64,000 bases of DNA from Micromonospora trifolii. Its GTDB lineage: Bacteria > Actinomycetota > Actinomycetes > Mycobacteriales > Micromonosporaceae. The DNA is taken from positions 1 to 64,000 of the forward strand of contig NZ_JAKKFD010000029.1 in NCBI RefSeq assembly GCF_022229005.1, in the 5' to 3' direction. Shown one piece after another: positions 7,831-15,027 of this stretch (the first letter of the stretch is position 1; each line of letters begins with the position of its first letter). Position numbers and translations under genes: made by a program. The notes below the pieces were generated by a model. The model was given only the letters and a program-made list of their open reading frames with translations, was not told the origin of the DNA and searched no databases.

Positions 7831-9093
7831 TCAGCCCTTCCAGAGGGCGAGCATCATCGCCTCGACCGCGATCCGCGGCTTGACGTTCGCCTCGATCGCC
7901 GCGCGGCAGGCGAGCACGGCCTCCAGCCGGCGCAGCGACCCCTCGGCGTCCCACTTCTGCGCGCCGGCGCCGGCCAGCGCGGCCGTGTCGGTGTGCACAG
8001 GGGTGACGGGTGCGCGCAGCGCCATGGTGAGCGCGTCCCGGTAGAAGCCCGCGAGGTCGACCAGCGCCCGGTCCAGTGCGTCCCGCTGGGCCCGGGTGGC
8101 CCGGGATTTCTGCCGCTTCTCCAGCTCCTTGAGCTGCCCGGCAGCGCCTCGCATGGCGCCGGCCGCGCCCCGGCCGGTGCCGCCCGCGCCGAGCGCGGTC
8201 TCCAGCGCCGCCCGCTCGGTCGTGTCGGCCTCGGTGACCGACGCCTCGGCCTCCGCCTCGGCCGCCTCGATCAGCGCGGACGCCGCGTCGAACGCCGCGC
8301 CGACACCCGTCAACCGGCGGGGCACCGCGAGCACCGCCTCGCGTCGTTTGCGGGCCTCCGGGTCGCGGGCCAGCCGGCGGGCCCGCCCCACGTGACCCTG
8401 CGCGGCCGCCGCCGCCCACTGCGCCACGTCGGGGGCGATGCCGTCCCGACCAACCAGCACCTCGGCCACCGCGGTGGCCGGCGGCTGCCGCAGGGGTACG
8501 ACCCGACAGCGCGACCGGATGGTCACCGAGATGTCGTCCGGGTGGGTGGACGGGGTGCAGAGCAGGAAGACCGTCCTCGGCGGGGGTTCCTCGATCGCCT
8601 TGAGCAGGGCGTTGCCGGCGGCCTCGGTGAGCCGGTCGGCGTCCTCGATGACCACCACCTGCCAGCGCCCGCCGGACGGGGTGCTGGCCGCGCGGAGCAC
8701 CAGCGCGCGCATCTCGCCGACGCCGATGGAGAGCCCTTCCGGCACCACCATCCGCACGTCGGCGTTGGTGCCGCCCATTGTGGTGTGGCAGCCGGGGCAC
8801 TCACCGCAGCCGGTGCCGTGCACGCACTGGAGTGCGGCGGCGAACGCCCGTGCGGCGACCGAGCGGCCGGAGCCGGGTGGCCCGGTGAAGATCCACGCGT
8901 GCGTCATCCCGGTGGACGGGTCCACGGTGCTGGTCACGGCGTCGTCGGCCGCTGACGCGTCACGGCTGACCGGGCCGGCGGCGACCAACGCGGCCGCGCC
9001 AGCACGCAGCACGGCGGCAGCCGCGGCTGCGGCGCGCCGCAGCTCGACCACCGCCTCGTCCTGACCGACCAGGTCGGCGAAGACGTCCGGCAT
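7831..9093 (-). CDS. holB: DNA polymerase III delta' subunit
   Basis: A protein of 420 residues of the clamp-loader AAA+ family. It opens VFADLVGQDEAVVELRRA, then has a P-loop-like GPPGSGRS (71-78) in which Lys is replaced by Arg, as expected for a delta' subunit that need not hydrolyse ATP. Zinc-type cysteines lie at 90, 96, 99 and 102 (CGECPGC), followed by VVVIEDADRLTEAAGNALLKAIEEPP and SRCRVVPLR. Delta' is the stator of the clamp loader that places the sliding clamp on DNA. An Ala/Glu-rich insertion follows the AAA+ core. Its ATG overlaps the stop of the tmk fusion (TGATG), so the two are co-translated. Confidence 0.95.
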   Translation of the reverse strand: MPDVFADLVGQDEAVVELRRAAAAAAAVLRAGAAALVAAGPVSRDASAADDAVTSTVDPSTGMTHAWIFTGPPGSGRSVAARAFAAALQCVHGTGCGECPGCHTTMGGTNADVRMVVPEGLSIGVGEMRALVLRAASTPSGGRWQVVVIEDADRLTEAAGNALLKAIEEPPPRTVFLLCTPSTHPDDISVTIRSRCRVVPLRQPPATAVAEVLVGRDGIAPDVAQWAAAAAQGHVGRARRLARDPEARKRREAVLAVPRRLTGVGAAFDAASALIEAAEAEAEASVTEADTTERAALETALGAGGTGRGAAGAMRGAAGQLKELEKRQKSRATRAQRDALDRALVDLAGFYRDALTMALRAPVTPVHTDTAALAGAGAQKWDAEGSLRRLEAVLACRAAIEANVKPRIAVEAMMLALWKG

Positions 9094-11351
9094 CAGGTTT
9101 TGTGCTCCATCGTCACCAGCTCCGCGTCGGATAACTCAGGCTGCACCGAGGTGTCCGGGCCCTGCGCCGGGCGCGGGTGCACGATGCCGCCCGGCTTGCC
9201 GAGCATCTCCTCGACCCGCCGGACCACCAGCCTGGTGATCTCGTCGACCGGCCGGGACGCGTCGAGCACCAGGTAGCGCTTCGGGTCGGCGGCGGCGAGG
9301 TCGAGGAACGCGTACCGGACGCGCTCGTGGAAGGCGACCGACTCGGCCTCCAGCCGGTCGGTGCCGGTGTTGCGCGAGGCCACCCGGGACAGGCCGGTGC
9401 GCGGTTCGACGTCCAGCAGCACCACCAGGTCGGGCTTGAGCCCACCGGTGGCCCAGGAGGAGAGCCAGGAGACCTCGTCGACGGGCAGAGTCCGGCCGGC
9501 GCCCTGGTACGCCAGGGACGAGTCGACATACCGGTCGCTGATCACCACGCCGCCCCGGACCAGCGCGGGCCGGACGATGGTGGCCACGTGGTGCGCCCGG
9601 TCGGCGGCGTAGAGCAGCGCCTCGGCCCGGGGGGAGGGCGCGTCGTCGCCGGAGGTGTCCAGCACCAGCGACCGGATTCGCCGGCCGACGCCGGTGGCCC
9701 CCGGCTCGCGGGTGACCACCACCTCTCGGCCGTGACCGCGCAGCCGCTCGGAGAGCGCTGTGAGCTGGGTGGACTTCCCCGCGCCCTCGCCGCCCTCGAA
9801 GACCACGAAGAGCCCGGCGGAGACGAACGGCTCGGCGGGCATCAGCGGACGGCCCCGGATGGAGCCCCACAGGTCGGCGAGGACCGGGACGCCCTTCTTG
9901 TCGTCCATCTGGCCGAACGCGCTGATCCCGGCGAAGATGCCGGCGGCACCGGCGGCGAGTAGCAGCAGTCGGGTGGAGGAGACGGAGATGCCGAGGTCGG
10001 CGATTGTCAGTTTGCGGGAGCCGCCGACACCTACCAACACGCTGCTCAGGCCGATGGCCAGGATCAGCACCAGCCGGGTGCCGATCTGCACCACAGCGAA
10101 GACCCGGCCGCGCACCTCGTCGGCTACCTCGCCGCCCAGCAGCGTGGTGCCGGCCAGGAATGCCATCCCGGCACCGGCGCCGACCAGCACCGCGCCGACG
10201 ATCGCCATGGACAGGTGGATGGCGAAGGCGAGGGTCATCACCGCGGCGCTGGCCAGCACGATGCTCATGCCGAACCAGCGGCGCCGGGACATCTCCTTGA
10301 CGACCATCGGGCCGAGCCCGATGCCGAGCGCCAGGCCGACGAAGATGGCACCGAAGAGCAGTGAGAATGCCGCGTCGCCAGCGCCCAGCGAATTGGCGAA
10401 GAACTTGGCAGTGCCGACCACGATGCCGCCGCCGGCGAACGCGCCGAAGATGCCCAGCACCAAGCCGCGGACGAGCGGGGTCTGGCCGATGTACTTCCAG
10501 CCCTCGGAGAACTGCCGGAACATGCTCTGCTCGGCACGTTCGGCCTCACCGCGTTGCGCCTCGCTGATCTCCTTGATCCCGAAGGCCACCACCAGTGCGG
10601 TGGCGAGTCGGGAGAAGGAGTTGATCCAGAGCGCTAGCTGGGCCGGCTCGGCCCAGGAGGGCAGGTCGCCGCCGACGGCGCCACGGACGCCTCGGTCGAG
10701 CACGGCAAGGCCGATGGCGGCGGCGACCGGGGTGAGGCCGTACGTGGTGATCAGGGTGAGCTGGTTGGCCGCTTCCAGCCGGGCCCGCGGGATCAGGTTC
10801 GGGACCGCGGCCTCCTTGGCCGGGATCCAGAGCAGGGTGAGCGACTCGATCAGGAAGGTGGCGATCAGCGCCCAGCCGACCACCAGGCCGCCTGGGGCGC
10901 CGCTGAGGGCGTAGAGCGGAATGGAGGCGAAGAGCACGAAGCGCAGCAGGTCGCAGATGACCATCGTCCAGCGCCTGTCGAACCGGTCGGCGAAGACGCC
11001 GGCCACCGGGCCGAGCACCAGCGCGGGCAGCAGCCGGATCGCGGTGACCCCGCCGAACGCCGCGCCCTGGGCGGTGCTGCCCTGCACCTGCGAGGCGGCG
11101 AAGAGGGCGGTGGCCAGCAGGCCGAGCCAGTCACCGAAGGAGGCCGCGCCGAGCACGATCCACAGCCGGCGGAAGGGCCGGATGCGCAGCACGGACCGGA
11201 TTGCGGCATAACCGGACGGATCAACCTGACCGCCGTTGGGTTGCTTGGCGGCGTTGTCCGACTGGTCACCCGAGCGCGACACGCCGGGCGACTCGCCGCT
11301 GTTCTGGCTTTCGATGGCCGTACCTCCACGTGCCGGCCCATCGCTGGGCAC
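9093..11351 (-). CDS. tmk: MFS membrane domain fused to thymidylate kinase
   Basis: A protein of 752 residues. Residues about 50-500 hold some 12 hydrophobic helices with an MFS-like loop GVFADRFDRRWTMV, resembling transporters of the MDR type. Residues about 512-720 are a complete thymidylate kinase: P-loop GGEGAGKST, the DR-type TREPGATGVG, SDRYVDSSLAYQG and the lid region RNTGTDRLE. The kinase makes dTDP from dTMP for DNA synthesis. I remember membrane-fused tmk as a recurring actinomycete arrangement; why the enzyme is membrane-tethered is unknown. GTG 11351 is supported by a nearby -10 (11364-11369). It is followed by holB with overlapping codons. Confidence 0.9.
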   Translation of the reverse strand: MPSDGPARGGTAIESQNSGESPGVSRSGDQSDNAAKQPNGGQVDPSGYAAIRSVLRIRPFRRLWIVLGAASFGDWLGLLATALFAASQVQGSTAQGAAFGGVTAIRLLPALVLGPVAGVFADRFDRRWTMVICDLLRFVLFASIPLYALSGAPGGLVVGWALIATFLIESLTLLWIPAKEAAVPNLIPRARLEAANQLTLITTYGLTPVAAAIGLAVLDRGVRGAVGGDLPSWAEPAQLALWINSFSRLATALVVAFGIKEISEAQRGEAERAEQSMFRQFSEGWKYIGQTPLVRGLVLGIFGAFAGGGIVVGTAKFFANSLGAGDAAFSLLFGAIFVGLALGIGLGPMVVKEMSRRRWFGMSIVLASAAVMTLAFAIHLSMAIVGAVLVGAGAGMAFLAGTTLLGGEVADEVRGRVFAVVQIGTRLVLILAIGLSSVLVGVGGSRKLTIADLGISVSSTRLLLLAAGAAGIFAGISAFGQMDDKKGVPVLADLWGSIRGRPLMPAEPFVSAGLFVVFEGGEGAGKSTQLTALSERLRGHGREVVVTREPGATGVGRRIRSLVLDTSGDDAPSPRAEALLYAADRAHHVATIVRPALVRGGVVISDRYVDSSLAYQGAGRTLPVDEVSWLSSWATGGLKPDLVVLLDVEPRTGLSRVASRNTGTDRLEAESVAFHERVRYAFLDLAAADPKRYLVLDASRPVDEITRLVVRRVEEMLGKPGGIVHPRPAQGPDTSVQPELSDAELVTMEHKT

Positions 11352-11363
11352 CTCCGGTGCAAC

Positions 11364-11369
11364 ACTCTA
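11364..11369 (-). promoter_or_regulatory. Probable -10 of tmk-holB
   Basis: TAGAGT on the minus strand lies 12 bases before GTG 11351, giving a very short leader. Confidence 0.4.
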
Positions 11370-11487
11370 GACCCGGCGGGGGTCACCCCCCGGGCGACAT
11401 TCTCCTGCTCGCTGAGCCTAGGCCGCCGGAGGTACCGGCCGCAGCCCGGACGTACGCGAGGGTATTTCGCATTCGCCGTCAGACAGT

Positions 11488-11493
11488 TAGCGT
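11488..11493 (+). promoter_or_regulatory. Leaderless-type -10 (GTTAGCGT class)
   Basis: TAGCGT, within GTTAGCGT, lies exactly 6 bases before GTG 11500. The same octamer and spacing occur at 38564 (minus) and 55885. Confidence 0.55.
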
Positions 11494-11499
11494 GCACAC

Positions 11500-12708
11500 G
11501 TGGCCATCGAAAGCGACAAACTTCGCGAGCGCCTGGATCGGGCGACTGCCCACCTCGACCCCCCGTACGCGGTGGTCGACCTCACCGCCTTCGACGCCAA
11601 TTCGGCCGCCCTGGCCGATCGCGCCGCCGGAAAACCGGTCCGCCTCGCCAGCAAGTCGGTCCGCAGCCGGGAGCTGATCAGTCGAGCCCTCGCCCGGCCC
11701 GGCTGGCAGGGCGTGATGGCGTTCACAGTGCCCGAGGCGATCTGGCTGGTCCGCGCCGGCGTCAGCGACGACGTGCTGGTCGCGTACCCGAGCGCTGACC
11801 GGGCCGCCCTCGCCGAGCTGGGGGCCGACCCCACGCTCGCCGCCGCGATCACCCTGATGATCGACAGCACCGGCCAACTCGACCTCATCGACGCCATCGA
11901 GCCCCCGGGGCAACGCGCCGAGCTACGGCTCTGCCTGGATCTGGACGCCTCGTGGCGACCGCTGCGCGGCCGGGTGCACGTCGGCGTCCGCCGCTCACCG
12001 GTGCACAGCGCTAGGGCAGCCGGCGCGCTCGCCGCCGCCGTCGCCGGTCGGCAGGGCTTCCGGCTGGTCGGGCTGATGTCGTACGAGGCACAGATCGCCG
12101 GCCTGGGCGACGCGCCGCCGGGCAAGACACTGCTGGCGGGCGCGATCAGGCTGGCCCAGCGCGGGTCGTACCGCGAGTTGCTGGCCCGCCGGGGCGCGGC
12201 GGTCGCCGCGGTACGCGAGCACGCCGACCTGGAGTTCGTCAACGGCGGCGGCACCGGCAGCGTGGCCGCGACCAGCGCCGATCCCGCGGTCACCGAGATA
12301 ACCGCGGGATCGGGCCTGTACGGGCCGACGCTGTTCGACGCGTACCGCGCCTGGCGGCCCACCCCGGCGGCGTTCTTCGCCTGCGCGGTGGTCCGCCGAC
12401 CGACGCCGGAGCTGGCGACGGTGCTCGGCGGTGGCTGGATCGCCTCCGGCCCGGCCGCCGACAGTCGACTGCCCCGGCCGTGGCTACCGGCGGGGCTGAA
12501 GCTGGTCGGCACCGAGGGCGCCGGCGAGGTGCAGACACCGCTGTCCGGAGCGGCGGCGGCCGAGCTGCGCGTCGGCGACCGGGTGTGGTTCCGGCACGCC
12601 AAGGCAGGTGAGCTGTGTGAACGGGTCAACGAGCTGCACCTGATCGAGGGGGACGCGATAGTGGCGACCGTCCCCACCTACCGGGGTGAGGGGCAGGCCT
12701 TCCTCTGA
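11500..12708 (+). CDS. PLP-dependent amino acid deaminase/aldolase (D-threonine aldolase-like)
   Basis: A protein of 402 residues of the alanine racemase N-terminal / D-threonine aldolase type. TPPYAVVDL-like N-terminal strand AVVDLTAFDAN is followed by VRLASKSVRS with the probable PLP lysine at 52. EFVNGGGTGSV near 245-255 is the phosphate-binding glycine loop, and a beta domain ends with LRVGDRVWFRHAKAGELCERVNELHLI carrying a possible metal-site His and Cys. Such enzymes cleave or deaminate beta-hydroxy amino acids; the substrate cannot be read from sequence. A leaderless promoter precedes it and it converges on the TetR gene. Confidence 0.85.
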   Translation: MAIESDKLRERLDRATAHLDPPYAVVDLTAFDANSAALADRAAGKPVRLASKSVRSRELISRALARPGWQGVMAFTVPEAIWLVRAGVSDDVLVAYPSADRAALAELGADPTLAAAITLMIDSTGQLDLIDAIEPPGQRAELRLCLDLDASWRPLRGRVHVGVRRSPVHSARAAGALAAAVAGRQGFRLVGLMSYEAQIAGLGDAPPGKTLLAGAIRLAQRGSYRELLARRGAAVAAVREHADLEFVNGGGTGSVAATSADPAVTEITAGSGLYGPTLFDAYRAWRPTPAAFFACAVVRRPTPELATVLGGGWIASGPAADSRLPRPWLPAGLKLVGTEGAGEVQTPLSGAAAAELRVGDRVWFRHAKAGELCERVNELHLIEGDAIVATVPTYRGEGQAFL

Positions 12709-12758
12709 AACCGGACAGCCGCCCCCACCGCCGGCCGAGGCCCGCCCGCCGTGCCGAC

Positions 12759-13442
12759 TCAGGCGGGTTGGGGCGCCTCGGCCTGCTTGCCGACTGGGGA
12801 CCGGCCGTTGTCCGGGCCGTCGACCTGGCGGTGCAGGTACTCCCGGATCAGCGCCTTCGCCTCGAGCAGCACCCGCTCGTCGCCCTCGGGCTTCCGACGG
12901 AACGCGAGCTTGATCAGCGCATCCGCCGCCTCGACCGCGATCTCCAGCACGAAGCGCAGCTTGGGTACGTCGGTGAGCCCGAAACGCTCGGTGAGCACCC
13001 GGGCCAACTGGTCGGCGATCACGCCGTTGTTGTCCCGCTGCTCGTCGAGCAGGTGCAGGTCGACCACGTCGCCGAAGTGCAGGGTACGGAAGCCGGGGAC
13101 GGTGCGGTGCATCGTGATGTACTCGTCGATGCCCGCGTCGACGCCGTCCCACCAGTGGGTCATCTCGTCGGAGGCGAACCGCTCGTCGAGGCGCTGGAGG
13201 TAGGACTCCATGGTCCGCAGGGTCAGCGCCTGCACGATCGCCCGCTTGTCCGGAAAGAACTGGTAGACCGACCCGATCGCCACCTCGGCCCGCTCGGCGA
13301 GCAGGGTGGTGGTCAGCCCCTCGTACCCCACCTCGTCGACGAGTTCGGCGCAGGCATCCAACATGCGCTGTACCCGCGCGACACTTCGACCTTGCACCGG
13401 TACGCGGCGCAGCGGCCCGGTCGTGGCGGCTGGTGTGGACAC
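12759..13442 (-). CDS. TetR family transcriptional regulator
   Basis: A protein of 227 residues from GTG 13442, preceded by a GGGGGGTGG ribosome site; an upstream in-frame ATG at 13481 would add 13 residues. The N-terminal HTH reads RMLDACAELVDEVGYEGLTTTLLAERAEVAIGSVYQFFPDKRAIVQAL, typical of TetR proteins. The C-terminal ligand domain has no recognised signature. It is divergent from an FAD lactone oxidase, and the gap holds inverted repeats (13554-13579) suitable as an operator, so it probably represses that gene and perhaps itself. Confidence 0.9.
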   Translation of the reverse strand: MSTPAATTGPLRRVPVQGRSVARVQRMLDACAELVDEVGYEGLTTTLLAERAEVAIGSVYQFFPDKRAIVQALTLRTMESYLQRLDERFASDEMTHWWDGVDAGIDEYITMHRTVPGFRTLHFGDVVDLHLLDEQRDNNGVIADQLARVLTERFGLTDVPKLRFVLEIAVEAADALIKLAFRRKPEGDERVLLEAKALIREYLHRQVDGPDNGRSPVGKQAEAPQPA

Positions 13443-13553
13443 TCTGCGCCACCCCCCTTCGACGGATGAACATATCTCCACGTCACGAGTCCGTGACTAC
13501 CGGTACAACGAGCGGATCGCAATTGCGGTATTTACCAGCTAGAACGTTCCTGA

Positions 13554-13579
13554 TATGAAGTCAGTTCATATTCATGAAT
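13554..13579. promoter_or_regulatory. Candidate TetR operator
   Basis: TATGAA-5-TTCATA (13554-13570) is a perfect inverted repeat and overlaps the palindrome ATTCATGAAT (13570-13579). Both lie just upstream of the oxidase start and between the divergent genes. A further palindrome, GAACGTTC, is at 13542-13549. Confidence 0.5.
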
Positions 13580-13590
13580 GAGGAGCGCGC

Positions 13591-14907
13591 ATGGTCCGCA
13601 CCGCACCGCTCGGGGCTGGATGGTCCAACTGGGCCGGGAACCAGCGTGGCAGCGCCAGCGCGATCCTGCGCCCCGGCTCGCCGACCGATGTCGCAGAAGC
13701 CGTCCGATCTGTCGCCGCCGAGGGCGGTCGGATCCGGGTGACGGGCAGCGGTCACTCGTTCACCGCCGTCGCGCTCGCCGACGACCGTCGGATGGACCTG
13801 TCCGACCTGGACACCATCGTCAGCGTGGACGTCGCACACCGACTGGTCACCGTACCGGCGGGAATGACCCTACACGCGCTCAACGGCCTGCTCGCCCGGC
13901 ACGGCCTCGCGCTGCCCAACCTCGGCGACATCGACGCGCAGACCGTCGCCGGGGCGATCTCCACCGGCACCCACGGCACCGGAGCCGGCTACGGGTGCCT
14001 CTCCACCTTCGTCGAGGCGATCACACTGGTCACCGGCACCGGCGAGGTGCTGCGTTGCTCCGCCGACGAGCACCCCGACGTCCTCGCCGCCGCCCGGGTG
14101 TCGCTCGGCGCGCTCGGCGTCCTGGTCGAGGTGACCCTGCGCTGCGTGGACGCGTTCGTCCTGCGCGCCCACGAACGCCCGGCCGAGCTGGCGGACGTGC
14201 TCGGCGAACTGCCCGAGCTGATCGGCCGGCACGACCACGTCGAGTTCTACTGGTTCCCGTACACGTCCCGGGTCCAGGTCAAGGCCAACGACCGGGTGCC
14301 GGCCAACGACCAGCCGCTGTCCCGCTGGCGCGGCTGGATGGACGACGACTTCCTGCCCAACCGGGTCTTCGCCGGCGCCTGCCGACTCGGCCGGGCCGTG
14401 CCCGCGCTGGCCCCGGGCATCAGCGCGGTCTCCGCCCGTGCCCTCACCGAACGCCAGTACACCGGCCGCTCCGACCGGGTCTTCTGCACCCCGCGCCGGG
14501 TCCGTTTCGTGGAGATGGAGTACGGCCTGCCCCGCGAGGCGCTGCCCGAGGCGCTCGCCGCGCTCCAGCGGATCGTGGACGGCCTGCCGTTCAAGGTGCT
14601 CTTCCCGGTGGAGGTGCGGTTCACCGCCGCCGACGACATCTGGCTGTCGCACGGCTACGGCCGGGACAACGCCTACATCGCCGTGCACCAGTACGTCGGC
14701 ATGCCGTACGAGCCGTACTTCCGGGCCTTCGAGCAGGTGGCCGCCGGGCTGGGCGGTCGCCCACACTGGGGCAAGCTGCACTACCGCGACGCCGCCTCGC
14801 TGGCCACTGCGTACCCCCGCTTCGCGGACTTCCAGGCCGTCCGCGACCGGCTCGACCCCGATCGCGTCTTCACCAACGCCCACCTGAACCACGTCCTCGG
14901 GGTCTGA
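13591..14907 (+). CDS. FAD-linked lactone oxidase (D-arabinono-1,4-lactone oxidase-like)
   Basis: A protein of 438 residues of the VAO/PCMH flavoprotein family. The FAD-binding domain has IRVTGSGHSFTAVA, with His55 at the usual covalent flavin position, and AGAISTGTHGTGAGYG near 125-140. The C-terminal aldonolactone oxidase domain contains VEFYWFPYT and the family's HWGK motif (RPHWGKLHY near 393-397). These enzymes oxidise sugar lactones such as gulono-, galactono- or arabinono-lactone using oxygen. The substrate here is not known. GAGGAGCGC before ATG 13591 is the ribosome site. The divergent TetR gene is the likely regulator. Confidence 0.88.
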   Translation: MVRTAPLGAGWSNWAGNQRGSASAILRPGSPTDVAEAVRSVAAEGGRIRVTGSGHSFTAVALADDRRMDLSDLDTIVSVDVAHRLVTVPAGMTLHALNGLLARHGLALPNLGDIDAQTVAGAISTGTHGTGAGYGCLSTFVEAITLVTGTGEVLRCSADEHPDVLAAARVSLGALGVLVEVTLRCVDAFVLRAHERPAELADVLGELPELIGRHDHVEFYWFPYTSRVQVKANDRVPANDQPLSRWRGWMDDDFLPNRVFAGACRLGRAVPALAPGISAVSARALTERQYTGRSDRVFCTPRRVRFVEMEYGLPREALPEALAALQRIVDGLPFKVLFPVEVRFTAADDIWLSHGYGRDNAYIAVHQYVGMPYEPYFRAFEQVAAGLGGRPHWGKLHYRDAASLATAYPRFADFQAVRDRLDPDRVFTNAHLNHVLGV

Positions 14908-14946
14908 CGACTCCCGTCGCTCCGGCGTGCGGTTGATCGACTCGAC

Positions 14947-14997
14947 TTCCTGAAAACCGGGGTGTCGCCGGCAGCAGGACGCCCCGGTTTCAAGGAA
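14947..14997. terminator. Hairpin between oxidase and topA
   Basis: Imperfect 20-base arms (14947-14966 and 14978-14997, core AACCGGGG) around an 11-base loop, flanked by GATC words, lie between convergent genes and probably terminate both. Confidence 0.65.
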
Positions 14998-15027
14998 ACC
15001 GTGATGATCACGCGAGCAGGGCGAGGG

